64,000 bases of DNA, taken from positions 1-64,000 of the forward strand of contig JAOATF010000032.1 in NCBI GenBank assembly GCA_030158285.1, read 5' to 3'. The notes under the pieces are model-generated. The model saw only the letters and a program-made list of their open reading frames with translations, did not search any database and had not been told where the DNA came from. This stretch comes from Hyphomonadaceae bacterium. GTDB taxonomy: Bacteria > Pseudomonadota > Alphaproteobacteria > Caulobacterales > Hyphomonadaceae. Within the stretch, counting starts at the first letter, position 1, and each line of letters starts with the position of its first letter. Made by a program: the position numbers and the translations under genes. Positions 54,958 through 63,541 of this stretch are shown here, in pieces.

Positions 54958-56099
54958 GGCGCAATCTCTCCGGCAATGCGGTCCGCGAGCAAGCGCCCTT
55001 CCGGCGTCAGCACCACGCGTGCGCCCTCCACCAGCAATCTATCGCGCACCAGCTCCGCCACGCGCGCCTCATCCAGCGACAGCCCCAGCTCGCCAACGAG
55101 CCCACGCTCAAATCCATCGACCACACGCAGCCCCATCGCCACGCGCTCGCGCGCATCGGCAACAGCCTCGAGCTTCTCGACCCCAGCCCAGCCCAACCCC
55201 TGCGCCTTCACCTGCTGCAGGTATTCCCCCGGCTTCTCTGCCGCCTCGATCGCCCAGCGTTCGTCGCCCGTCGTCAATCGTCCGTGCGCGCCCGGCCCAA
55301 CGCCAACCCAGTCGCCCGATGACCAGTAGATGCGATTGTGCACGGACTGGTGCTCGAACCCGCGCGCATGGTTCGAGATTTCATAACCATCGAACCCGGC
55401 TTCCGCCGTCATCGCCTGCGTGACTTCGTAGAGCCCCGCCGAGCGATCATCATCCAGCGGCGTCCAGTCCTTGCGCTTCACGGCAAACGCAAACGCCGCG
55501 CCGGGCTCGATCGTCAGTTCGTAGAGCGAGAGATGGTCCGCACCCAGCGCCAGCGTGCGCGACAGCTCCGTGCGCCAGTCCGCCTCGCTCTGACCCGGGA
55601 GTGAATAGATCAGGTCCACCGACACCGACCGGAATTTGCCCTTGGCCTGTTCCAGCGCACGCAGTGCTTCATCCGCCGAATGCATCCGCCCCAGGAATTT
55701 CAACCGCGCGTCATCCAGTGATTGCACGCCCAGCGACAGCCGGTTCACGCCTGCCGCAGCAAAATCGCCAAAGCGCGCCGCATCATCGGGGTTGGCTTCA
55801 AGCGTGATCTCCGCGCCGGGCTTCAGCCCCCACAGCCGATCCACCTGCGCGATGACGCCCGCCACCTGCTCGCCCGTCATCAGCGACGGCGTACCGCCGC
55901 CAAGGAAGATCGAGGCCACCTGCCGTTCCCCCGTCCGTCCGCGCCAGCCGGAGAGATCGTCGAGAATGGCGCGATACAGCGGATCCGTATCGCGCGCCTT
56001 CGCGGCGTACACGTTGAAATCGCAATACGGGCAGATGCGCGCGCAATACGGCCAGTGGACGTAGACGCCGAAACCGCGATCAGGGTTGAAGCCGGGCAT
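54954..56099 (-). CDS. hemW: HemW-type radical SAM heme chaperone
   Basis: Radical-SAM protein related to coproporphyrinogen dehydrogenase HemN that binds and transfers heme. The N-terminus GFGVYVHWPYCARICPYC has the [4Fe-4S] cysteines Cys19, Cys23 and Cys26. FLGGGTPSLMTGEQV and ANPDDAARFGDFAAAGVNRLSLGVQS are family segments. HemW lacks the extra N-terminal cysteine of true HemN, as here. The start is ATG 56099, 381 aa. Its stop overlaps the LpoA-like gene's stop by 4 bases (CTAA) in a convergent arrangement. Confidence 0.94.
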   Translation of the reverse strand: MPGFNPDRGFGVYVHWPYCARICPYCDFNVYAAKARDTDPLYRAILDDLSGWRGRTGERQVASIFLGGGTPSLMTGEQVAGVIAQVDRLWGLKPGAEITLEANPDDAARFGDFAAAGVNRLSLGVQSLDDARLKFLGRMHSADEALRALEQAKGKFRSVSVDLIYSLPGQSEADWRTELSRTLALGADHLSLYELTIEPGAAFAFAVKRKDWTPLDDDRSAGLYEVTQAMTAEAGFDGYEISNHARGFEHQSVHNRIYWSSGDWVGVGPGAHGRLTTGDERWAIEAAEKPGEYLQQVKAQGLGWAGVEKLEAVADARERVAMGLRVVDGFERGLVGELGLSLDEARVAELVRDRLLVEGARVVLTPEGRLLADRIAGEIAP

Positions 56100-56131
56100 G
56101 GCCAGACGCGTGGCGCGAAATCTGCCCACAC

Positions 56132-56168
56132 GTCAACTGGCGTGCGTCAACTGGTGGCCGTCAACTGG
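56132..56168. repeat. Triple direct repeat GTCAACTGG with 14-base period
   Basis: GTCAACTGG starts at 56132, 56146 and 56160, exactly 14 bases apart, in the gap between hemW and the histidine kinase stop. The last copy includes the kinase TGA. The copies may be slippage-born or a small iteron-like binding site in front of hemW. Confidence 0.5.
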
Positions 56169-57729
56169 CAGCTTGCGCGGGCGTGTCCGGCAGGGTGAAC
56201 ACCACGCGCGCGCCGCCATGATAGTCCTGATCGATGAAGATGCGCCCGCCATGCCCCTGCACGATCGACCGGCAGGTGGCGAGCCCGATCCCGGCGCCCT
56301 CGCCCGCCGTGTGAACCCCGCGCGCCAGCGGATTGAACGCCACAGCTGCAAAATCCGGATCGAAGCCGACGCCATTGTCCTCGACAGAAATGCGCCAGCC
56401 ATTGCCCTCGCCTGTGCCTTCACGCTGCGCATCAATGCGGATGTCCAGCGGCTGGTCGCGCCGCCGGCTCTTGATCGCGTTGGCGATCAGGTTCTGGAAC
56501 ACGCTGGTGATCAGCGTCGGATCACAGGTCAGCCGTGCATCCGACAGCACGCGCACCGCGCCGTTTGCCGCTTGTATGTCGGCCGCGTTCTGGGCCGCCG
56601 CGGCCTGCACCATCTCGCTCAGCGCATTGACGCTCGGCGAGATGCGCGTGAAGGCCGAACGCGAGAAATCCAGCATGCCCTCGATGATCCTCGGCATGTC
56701 GAGCGCGCTATCGCGGATCGACTTGGCATGGCGCTTGGCCGTCGCGAAATCGCCCTTCTCCAGCGCTTCCTGCAACAACTCGCCATAGAGCAGCACATGC
56801 CGGCCCGGCGCCTTCAGGTCGTGCGCAGCCGACAGCGCATACTGTTCCAGCGCCCCGTTGGCGCGCGACAGTCGCGTTGAGCGCTCATTGGCCTCGCGCT
56901 GCCAGTCCTCGATCAGCTGCGACAACTGCCAGACCATCACCGCGCTCATGATCAGGTAGATCGCGGCGTTCATCGCGAACAACCCTTCCGTGCCTGCGCC
57001 GATTACCTGCGAGAGCAGCAGCGTCGCGGCGCCCGCGCCCACGGGCAGCAGCACCGCGATCGGCAGCATCGTCCGCAGCAACCGGCCCTGCAGGCTCGGC
57101 CGCAACAGCAACCGCGCAAACCCCAGCCGCGGATGCAGCATCACGCAGACCATCAGGAACCAGGAAATCAGCACGGCCGTGTGCAGGGCCATCGTATCGA
57201 GCGGGCTGTCATCGTCCGGCGCGCCGCCGAACAGCAACAGCGCGATGATCCGGAAGATCGCCGGCGTCGCCGCCGCCAGTGCAAGGATGCCCGCAAACAG
57301 CGTCCATCGCGGCGCATGGTTGATGACCAGCATCGCCAGACCGCCGCAGAGCAGGCCAAAAATGGTGGCGTCCGACGGGATGATCGACCACGCATCCCCC
57401 GCAACAGACTCTGTGCGGTTCAGCCCCATCGACAGCGCGATCGCGATCACGGCGACCGCCAGCGCGGAGGACGCCCACGGCGCCCACACGAACTGGCGCA
57501 AGGACAGGATGCAGCTCACCGCCAGCAGGACCAGCAGCCCCGCCGTGCGCGCCTTCATCGTCGGAAAGCCCGGCAGCACGGTCTGGAATGCCTCGACATT
57601 CAGCCCATAGCCCACCAGCAACACGGCCAGCGCGATCGCGAGGATCGCAGCGGCGTGCCATTCCACCATCGAGAAATACTGGCGGCGCGGCAGGTGCACA
57701 TAGTTGTCGCGCGCGGAGGGCGGCATCAT
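56161..57729 (-). CDS. Membrane sensor histidine kinase (paralogue 1)
   Basis: About eight hydrophobic helices (residues 24-265) form an integral-membrane sensor. A short coiled coil and a kinase core follow: H-box SAAHDLKAPGRHVLLYG with His303, N-box NLIANAIKS, and G-boxes VEDNGVGFDP and GAGIGLATCRSIVQGHGG. The start is ATG 57729 with GGAGG at 8 bases; the preceding paralogue's stop is 4 bases upstream. It is about half identical by eye to the neighbouring kinase over its full length, including the N-terminal PRRQYFS motif, so the pair is a tandem duplication. The stimulus is unknown. Confidence 0.9.
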   Translation of the reverse strand: MMPPSARDNYVHLPRRQYFSMVEWHAAAILAIALAVLLVGYGLNVEAFQTVLPGFPTMKARTAGLLVLLAVSCILSLRQFVWAPWASSALAVAVIAIALSMGLNRTESVAGDAWSIIPSDATIFGLLCGGLAMLVINHAPRWTLFAGILALAAATPAIFRIIALLLFGGAPDDDSPLDTMALHTAVLISWFLMVCVMLHPRLGFARLLLRPSLQGRLLRTMLPIAVLLPVGAGAATLLLSQVIGAGTEGLFAMNAAIYLIMSAVMVWQLSQLIEDWQREANERSTRLSRANGALEQYALSAAHDLKAPGRHVLLYGELLQEALEKGDFATAKRHAKSIRDSALDMPRIIEGMLDFSRSAFTRISPSVNALSEMVQAAAAQNAADIQAANGAVRVLSDARLTCDPTLITSVFQNLIANAIKSRRRDQPLDIRIDAQREGTGEGNGWRISVEDNGVGFDPDFAAVAFNPLARGVHTAGEGAGIGLATCRSIVQGHGGRIFIDQDYHGGARVVFTLPDTPAQAAS

Positions 57730-57733
57730 CAGC

Positions 57734-59284
57734 TCATCCTCCCTTCGTATCCTGGCGTGGCAGCGTGAATTCCACACGCGCGCCCCGCGTCATGCCGATA
57801 TCAATGCGGATTTCCCCGCCATGCGCCTGCACGATCGTCCGGCACGTCGCGAGCCCGATGCCTTTGACTTCCCCGGTCCGCTTTGATCCCCGCGCCAGCG
57901 GATTGAACGCCACTGCCGCGAAGGCCGGGTCGAACCCGGCGCCATTGTCCTCCACCGACACCATCCAGCGCGCATCCTCGGCAACGCCATCGATGCGGAT
58001 CAGCAGCGGCCGGTCGCGCCGCCGGTTCGCAATCGAATTGGCGATCAGGTTCTGCAGGACCGTCGTCATCAGCGCCGCATCGCACCGCATGCGGATCTCG
58101 TGCAGCAGCACGATCTTGCCCTCGGCCTTCTCGATCTCCGCGACCAGCTGCCCGGCTGCGCCCTGCACCAGCTCGCTCAGGAAGACGTCCGCCGGCTTGA
58201 TCCGCGTATAAGCCGACGTCGAGAATTCCAGCATGCCATCGATGATCTTCGGCATCTCGTGCGCGCTCTCGCGGATGGCGCGGGCGTATTTCTGGGCATT
58301 GACGAGATCGTTCCTGTCGATCGCCTCTTCCAGCAGTTCGCCATAGAGCAACACATGCCGCGCCGGCGCCTTGAGATCGTGCGCGGCGGAAGAGGCATAC
58401 TGTTCCAGCGCCTCGTTGACGCGCGACAGCCGCGCCGAGCGTTCGTTGGCCTCGAGCTGCCACGTCGCCACCAGCTGCGACAGCCACAGCACGAACCCCG
58501 CGCCGAGCGCTGCGCCAATTGTGGCATTCAACGCAAAGAGGAAATCCAGCGAAGATCGCGCATCCATCGCCAGCACCAGCCCCGATACCGCCGCCAGCAC
58601 AGGCACCAGCACGATGAAGGGCAACGCACGCCGCAACAGCCGTCCACGCAGGCTCGCCTGCTGGATCGTCGCCCCGATGCCCAGCGCGGGGTGCAGGATG
58701 ATGCATACGCCCATGAACCACACGATCAGCACGGCGGTGTGGATCGCCATCGAGCTCAAGAGGCTGTCCTTCTGTGGCGGCGCGCCCCAGAAGAACAACA
58801 GCCCGAGCACGCGATAGAGCGCCGGCGTCGCCGCCAGCAGCGCCATCCCCGCGATCAGCAGGCGCACGCGCGGCGCATGGTTGATCAGCAGGATCGCGAC
58901 ACCGCCCAGCATCAACGCCGCAAGCGATGCCTGGATCGGCCCGCCCATGGCGTCGCCGCCTTCCTCGGCACCCCAATTGCTGATGACGAGATTGACCACC
59001 CAGCCAACCGCGGCGAAAGCCAGCGCGCTCGACAACAGCTTCGCTCTGCGCGACGGCCGCAACGACGCCAACAACGACAGCGACAACAACATGAAAGCAA
59101 ACGCCGTCCCCGGCCGCATCGGCGGAAAGCCGGGGATCACGGTCTGCATCGGCTCGAACGCAAAGCCATAGCCGATCAGCAGCACGATCGCCGCCACCGT
59201 GCCGACGCCAACGGCGTGCAATTCCAGCGCGGAGAAATACCTGCGCCGCGGCATCTGGAGGTAGGTATCGACCGAGCCCTGCAT
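57734..59284 (-). CDS. Membrane sensor histidine kinase (paralogue 2)
   Basis: Same architecture as its downstream neighbour: an N-terminal PRRRYFS motif, about eight membrane helices (residues 25-272) including LLINHAPR and AATPALYR segments shared with the paralogue, and H-box SAAHDLKAPARHVLLYG with His302. N-box NLIANSIAN and G-boxes VEDNGAGFDP and GIGLATCRTIVQAHGG follow. The start at ATG 59284 is preferred because the aligned paralogue starts at the equivalent place. A GTG at 59341 would add 19 residues. The gene lies between a stand-alone receiver gene and paralogue 1, all on the same strand. Confidence 0.9.
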   Translation of the reverse strand: MQGSVDTYLQMPRRRYFSALELHAVGVGTVAAIVLLIGYGFAFEPMQTVIPGFPPMRPGTAFAFMLLSLSLLASLRPSRRAKLLSSALAFAAVGWVVNLVISNWGAEEGGDAMGGPIQASLAALMLGGVAILLINHAPRVRLLIAGMALLAATPALYRVLGLLFFWGAPPQKDSLLSSMAIHTAVLIVWFMGVCIILHPALGIGATIQQASLRGRLLRRALPFIVLVPVLAAVSGLVLAMDARSSLDFLFALNATIGAALGAGFVLWLSQLVATWQLEANERSARLSRVNEALEQYASSAAHDLKAPARHVLLYGELLEEAIDRNDLVNAQKYARAIRESAHEMPKIIDGMLEFSTSAYTRIKPADVFLSELVQGAAGQLVAEIEKAEGKIVLLHEIRMRCDAALMTTVLQNLIANSIANRRRDRPLLIRIDGVAEDARWMVSVEDNGAGFDPAFAAVAFNPLARGSKRTGEVKGIGLATCRTIVQAHGGEIRIDIGMTRGARVEFTLPRQDTKGG

Positions 59285-59341
59285 CACCCCGCCCGCTTTC
59301 GGCCCAGCCGGCCGGTTGTCGGCCACCTGGTGGCCAGACAC

Positions 59342-59740
59342 CTAGTGATTTGGCAACTCGCCCCGCCGCCAGTACTCGACAACAGCGCCCGCCAGAGCGC
59401 GATAATCCTCCAGCGTCGCCGGCTTCTCGACATATCCGCTGCAGCCCGTGGCATAAGCGCGATCAACGTCCTTCTGCAGTGCAGAGCCGGAGCACATCAC
59501 GACCGGCACAGGGTTTCCTTCTCCGCGCAACACTGAAAGAACCGTGAAGCCGTCGATCTCCGGCATCTTCACATCGAGCAAAACCAGATCCGGCTTCTCG
59601 GTGCGTATCCGCTCCAGCGCGATGGCCGGGCGCAGTTCGCCTGCCACCGTCACGCCGCCCTGCGCCGAGAACGCCAAGGTCATGAATTCGAGGCAGCGTG
59701 GATTGTCATCCACGATCATGACGCTCGCCAGCTTCGTCAT
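59342..59740 (-). CDS. Single-domain response regulator (REC only)
   Basis: A 132-residue receiver protein with acidic pair Asp11/Asp12 (MIVDDNPR), phospho-acceptor Asp56 in LVLLDVKMPEIDG, and the conserved Lys in YVEKPA. There is no output domain. It is the first gene of a three-gene run with the two paralogous kinases (57 bases before paralogue 2 if the shorter start is used), so it is their likely phosphate acceptor or an intermediate in a relay to an unlinked regulator. Confidence 0.91.
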   Translation of the reverse strand: MTKLASVMIVDDNPRCLEFMTLAFSAQGGVTVAGELRPAIALERIRTEKPDLVLLDVKMPEIDGFTVLSVLRGEGNPVPVVMCSGSALQKDVDRAYATGCSGYVEKPATLEDYRALAGAVVEYWRRGELPNH

Positions 59741-59828
59741 TGGCCTACCCCTCTTGCCCGATTGAGACTCTACAAGGCCCTGCCGCGCTGTGAACCCCGA
59801 ACATGATCGGATACGTAACGGTGAAGTA

Positions 59829-60449
59829 TCATCCCGCCAGAAATTGCTTCAGCTTCGCAAATGCGACTGCGCGGTGGCTCATGGCATGTTTGCGCGCCGG
59901 ATCCATCTCGCCGAACGTTTCGGTCTCGCCCTCGGGCACGAAGATGGGGTCATAGCCAAAACCCCGATCGCCGCGCGGCGGAAACACCAGCTGTCCACGG
60001 ACGATCCCTTCGAAGCTGACGACGTGCCCGTCGGGCCAGGCCAGCGACAGGACGCTGACGAAGCTCGCGCGCCGGTCAACCTCGCCATCGGCCGTCGTCT
60101 CGGCCGTCAGCGCGTCCTCGACCTTTTGCATCGCAGCACGGAAATCCTTGGAGCCGCCGGCCCACCGCGCCGAATAGATTCCCGGCGCGCCTGCCAGCCC
60201 ATCGCAGGCCAACCCGGAATCATCCGCCAGCGCCGGCTCGCCCGCCCCCCGGGCTGCCGCCAGCGCCTTCAGCTCGGCATTGCCCTGGAAGGTGTCGGCG
60301 GTCTCTTCGGGCTCGGGCAGGCCCAGCTCCCCGGCGGACACGGCCTTGAACCCGATATCGGACAAAAGGTCCGTCAGCTCCCGGACCTTTCCGGGATTGT
60401 GGGTCGCCGCCAGCAACCGGCCAGGCGGCAGTTTTCTGGGCTCCGTCAT
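59829..60449 (-). CDS. rdgB: Non-canonical purine NTP pyrophosphatase (RdgB/HAM1)
   Basis: House-cleaning enzyme that hydrolyses dITP/XTP to monophosphates. The N-terminal ATHNPGK motif is at residues 15-21. The family segments [58 protein letters not shown] and [11 protein letters not shown] are all intact. The length of 206 aa is normal. In many alphaproteobacteria rdgB pairs with rph and hemW; here hemW is nearby but separated by the kinase genes. Confidence 0.95.
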   Translation of the reverse strand: MTEPRKLPPGRLLAATHNPGKVRELTDLLSDIGFKAVSAGELGLPEPEETADTFQGNAELKALAAARGAGEPALADDSGLACDGLAGAPGIYSARWAGGSKDFRAAMQKVEDALTAETTADGEVDRRASFVSVLSLAWPDGHVVSFEGIVRGQLVFPPRGDRGFGYDPIFVPEGETETFGEMDPARKHAMSHRAVAFAKLKQFLAG

Positions 60450-60660
60450 GGGGTTACTGCGTCCTTTCGTCCGTCTGGCTGGACGTCCTTATTGTTTTTC
60501 GATATGGTCCGAATCCATCCCGCCAGACAAGCTGGCGCCTGGCAAGTTATAAGCTTGGGGCAGATAGCTGTTGGCCACGCCGGCTTGAGGTAAGCCTCGG
60601 GCAGGTCTGGAAGGAAGCCGCGATCCGCGCGGCGCGGGTCGGATCGGAGCTACGTTACCC

Positions 60661-61206
60661 ATGCTTATGCGCGCGACCGGCCGTGGGTCGATCTCGTCAG
60701 TGCTCAAAGTGGCCGTGGACGTGCTGTGGGTGCTGGCATGCGCGGTCCTGGGCTTCATCTGGATCATCGCCGCTTTCGCCCTCTATGCGCTGGTCACCGG
60801 CAACACCCCCTTCTTCGATCTTGGTCAGTACCGGCTCAAAACCGGGCTCGAGCTAACAGCCTGGATTACCATTGGATCGATCCTGTGCATCGGCGTCATG
60901 ATCGTGTGCGCCTATCTCCGCGGCGTCTTCGAGACGCTGGTCGCCCGCGACCCCTTCGTGCCGGAGAACGCCACGCGCTTCGCTGCCATCGGCGTTGTGC
61001 TGGCCGTCATGGAAGGCACCAGTATGTTCACCGCCGGTTTGATCAACCTCGCTTCGAGCATCCTGGCCGCCGGTGGCGCAACCGTTGCCTTCCGATTCCC
61101 CAATATAAACTGGCCGGTCTGGCTGGCTGTGCTCACGCTCCTGATCCTCGCGCAGGTCTTCCGAGAGGGCGCCGCGATGCGTGAGGAACAGAAAATGACA
61201 ATCTGA
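60661..61206 (+). CDS. DUF2975 family membrane protein
   Basis: Four hydrophobic helices (about residues 15-45, 65-86, 107-135 and 152-166). The conserved cytosolic-loop pattern YLRGVFETLVARDPFVPENATRFAAIG is characteristic of DUF2975. It is followed 165 bases downstream by a small Cro/C1-type regulator, the usual partner of DUF2975 proteins (YoaS/YozG-type pair). The biological role is unknown. The N-terminal ATG 60661 (MLMRATG) lacks a clear ribosome binding site; ATG 60667 is an alternative. Confidence 0.88.
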   Translation: MLMRATGRGSISSVLKVAVDVLWVLACAVLGFIWIIAAFALYALVTGNTPFFDLGQYRLKTGLELTAWITIGSILCIGVMIVCAYLRGVFETLVARDPFVPENATRFAAIGVVLAVMEGTSMFTAGLINLASSILAAGGATVAFRFPNINWPVWLAVLTLLILAQVFREGAAMREEQKMTI

Positions 61207-61371
61207 ACCGTCTGGTGACACAGATGGTTCAGACATTGCAGAGCCCATGATTCCGGGCCCTTGATGTGGTTAAGGGTGCGACTTGGTTAAGGGCAGAACG
61301 CGGCCCCAACGCGTTGGATACAGCCCGGCGGATGGTCCGCCGGACATGAAACAGGATGACAGACGGCGCCC

Positions 61372-61626
61372 ATGGCGATCCGCGTCACTCTCGACAGGGT
61401 CCTTCTGGACCGGCGCATGTCGCTCACCGAGTTGGGTGATCGCGTCGGCATTACGCTTGCGAACCTGTCGATCCTGAAGACCGGCAAGGCCAAGGCGATC
61501 CGCTTCTCCACCCTCGAAGCCCTCTGCCGCGAACTGAACTGCCAGCCGGGCGATATTCTCGTCTGGGACCCGGACGAAGCCGCCGCCTCCGACGACGAGG
61601 ACGGCGCGGCCATCGCCGCGGAATAG
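61372..61626 (+). CDS. YozG-type small XRE-family transcriptional regulator
   Basis: An 84-residue Cro/C1-type helix-turn-helix protein. The fold covers residues 5-65: RMSLTELGDRVGITLANLSILKTGKAKAIRFSTLEALCRELNCQPGDIL, whose ILKxGKxKxIRFxTLxxLCxxLxCQPGDxL pattern is diagnostic. The acidic tail (DEAAASDDEDG) is common. It follows the DUF2975 gene, with which this family is nearly always paired, and probably regulates it. Confidence 0.92.
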   Translation: MAIRVTLDRVLLDRRMSLTELGDRVGITLANLSILKTGKAKAIRFSTLEALCRELNCQPGDILVWDPDEAAASDDEDGAAIAAE

Positions 61627-61740
61627 TCCCGCGAGAATAGTTTCGGGCCTGACGCGCGCGTCGCCCTTGACGTTCCACGCTCCCGCCTTGATCTCAGTCA
61701 AAGGATCTGATCGCGAGCTTCCGAGCCCGGGGACACGATA

Positions 61741-62868
61741 ATGACCGGCACAATGACCGGCGAGTTTTCCCAGCTTCTGCTGGGCGTCTGCGCAGGCGCG
61801 CTGCTGGCAATGGCGGCGGCGATGCTGCGCGCGCCCCGCCCCGCCGCGCGCTGGAGCGGTTTTGCCTTCTTCTTCTGCTCGGCGATGTTCGCCCTGAAGC
61901 TCTGGAACGACATTACCCACGCCATGCCGCAGGAGCTGCGCTTCGTCATTGGCGTGGTGGCGATAACGTCTGTCGGCTGGTTCTGGCTGATGGTGATGGC
62001 CCTGTTCGGCGACCTCGACCGCTATCGTCCCGTGATGTTCCTCGCGCCGATCGCCATGGGCCTGTGCGGACTGGGGAATTTCATGCACTGGGACGTGTTT
62101 GCCCCGTATTTCTGGGCTTTCACGACGTTGCTGCAGGGCGCGCTCGCCGTCATGTCGATCGTCATCGTGATGCGCAGCTGGAAGGACGACCTGGTCGAAT
62201 CCCGCCGCCGCCTGCGCGGGCCGTTCATGGTCGCGGTGGGTCTCTACATCCTCTCGCTGAACGGCTTCGACATCGTCGAAATGCTGGGCACGACGCCGGT
62301 CTGGTATCCCATGCTCAATGCCGGCCTGCTGGCGAGCATCACGGTCGGCGGCGCTTTCGTGTTCCTCGACCCGCGCGAAGCCATGTTCGGCGCTGAACCC
62401 GCCCAGCCCCACGATCCCAACGCGCCCGTCGCCACGCCAGCCAAAGCCGCCTCTCCCCCGCCCGAAACACCGGCCGCCCCCGTCCTCGACCGCGCCGAGA
62501 AGGCCGATCTCGAAAAGCTCGAATGCCTGATGTCGAAGGACCAGGTCTGGAAGGAAGAAGGCCTCACCATCGCCAGCCTTGCGCTGCGCGTGGGTGTTCC
62601 CGAGAACCAGCTGCGTCGCCTGATCAACGACTGCCTCGGCTATCGGAACTTCCCGTCCTATGTGAACGCCCACCGCATTGCCGCCGCCCGGTCGCGGCTG
62701 GCTGATCCCGGCGAGTCGCGTGTGTCGATCTCCACCATCGCCTACGACATCGGATTCGCCTCCCTCGGGCCCTTCAACCGGGCCTTCAAGGAGGAGCTTG
62801 GCGTTTCCCCATCGGAATGGCGCCGCAAAGCGCTCGAAGAATCCTCGCCGATTCCTGAATCCGTCTGA
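61741..62868 (+). CDS. Seven-helix membrane AraC-family transcriptional regulator
   Basis: The N-terminal half (residues 9-209) contains seven hydrophobic helices at about 9-29, 38-55, 67-89, 96-114, 122-145, 160-176 and 188-209. A Pro/Ala-rich linker (210-255) leads to a C-terminal AraC DNA-binding domain (about 260-365) with both helix-turn-helix units: LTIASLALRVGVPENQLRRLIND and STIAYDIGFASLGPFNRAFKEELGVSPSEWR. This is a one-component receptor that senses at the membrane and binds DNA directly. Its likely target is the repeat array starting at its own stop codon and running up to urcA. The ligand is unknown. Confidence 0.92.
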   Translation: MTGTMTGEFSQLLLGVCAGALLAMAAAMLRAPRPAARWSGFAFFFCSAMFALKLWNDITHAMPQELRFVIGVVAITSVGWFWLMVMALFGDLDRYRPVMFLAPIAMGLCGLGNFMHWDVFAPYFWAFTTLLQGALAVMSIVIVMRSWKDDLVESRRRLRGPFMVAVGLYILSLNGFDIVEMLGTTPVWYPMLNAGLLASITVGGAFVFLDPREAMFGAEPAQPHDPNAPVATPAKAASPPPETPAAPVLDRAEKADLEKLECLMSKDQVWKEEGLTIASLALRVGVPENQLRRLINDCLGYRNFPSYVNAHRIAAARSRLADPGESRVSISTIAYDIGFASLGPFNRAFKEELGVSPSEWRRKALEESSPIPESV

Positions 62869-62983
62869 TCGATTTCTGAAAACGCACCTGAAATCAGCGC
62901 CATAAAATCGGCGACCCGATCGCTCTCCGTTTCCCGAAAATGCTGGTCGAATTCTCGAAAGAGCCGCCGTTTCCCGGAAACGG
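62851..62983. promoter_or_regulatory. Array of TTC-N2-GAA operator-like motifs upstream of urcA
   Basis: Near-palindromic repeats start at 62852 (TTCCTGAA), 62874 (TTCTGAA), 62931 (TTCCCGAA), 62952 (TTCTCGAA) and 62971 (TTCCCGGA). The last is part of a 17-bp palindrome, CCGTTTCC-C-GGAAACGG (62967-62983). Spacings of 19-22 bases between the members of each group put them on the same face of the helix. CCGTTTCCCG occurs twice exactly 40 bases apart. A TAAAAT hexamer at 62903-62908 lies between the groups. Confidence 0.55.
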
Positions 62984-63040
62984 CGAGCGAGGCCGCGCGA
63001 TCATCCCCATCCTTGGTTCATCCATAGAAGGAGAAACCAC

Positions 63041-63430
63041 ATGGATACGAACGCCTCCTCCCCGAAACACGTCCACCTTCTTGCTGCTGCCCTGTCGATC
63101 GGCGCCACCATCTGTGCTGCCACCGCCGGGACGGCCTCTGCCCAGACGGCGCAACCCGCCGTCCAGACCGTCAGCATCGCCGACCTCGACCTTTCCACCG
63201 CCGACGGCGCACGCGCCTTCCTGAAACGCCTCGACATCGCCGCCCAGCGCGCCTGTGGCGTCGACCCCGTGCGCAGCCCCCTGCTGCCGCGCGAACCGGC
63301 CCGCTTCGAGCAATGCGTGCGCGAAGCGATCACCACCGCCGTGAACGGAACGGGCGAGCCCGCCGTCATGGCCCTCAATACACAAGCAGAAACGGCAATC
63401 GAAGCCGGAACGACGTTCGCGTCGCGCTGA
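63041..63430 (+). CDS. UrcA family protein, exported
   Basis: A signal peptide covers residues 1-35 (cleavage near ASA-QT). The mature part follows the UrcA pattern: VSIADLDLSTADGARAFLKRLDIAAQRACG with Cys, then a loop and FEQCVREAITTAVN with the second Cys, suggesting a disulfide-linked helical hairpin. UrcA proteins are periplasmic and common in Caulobacterales and sphingomonads, function unknown. AAGGAG sits 9 bases before the ATG. A strong terminator follows, and an operator-like array lies upstream, so this is a tightly regulated single-gene unit. Confidence 0.88.
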   Translation: MDTNASSPKHVHLLAAALSIGATICAATAGTASAQTAQPAVQTVSIADLDLSTADGARAFLKRLDIAAQRACGVDPVRSPLLPREPARFEQCVREAITTAVNGTGEPAVMALNTQAETAIEAGTTFASR

Positions 63431-63462
63431 CGGCCCCGGCGGAGCTCCCGCCACGTGCCTGA

Positions 63463-63511
63463 CGGCGGGCCTCACGGCCAGCGACTCCCGTGAGGTCCGC
63501 CGGACTTTTTT
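63463..63511 (+). terminator. Intrinsic terminator of urcA
   Basis: A 15-bp stem with one G-U pair (63463-63477 with 63488-63502) and a 10-base loop is followed by GAC and a run of six T at 63506-63511. It lies 32 bases after the urcA stop codon. A textbook Rho-independent terminator. Confidence 0.9.
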
Positions 63512-63541
63512 CGCCTACGCCTTGGCGCGGCGAACGCCGCC

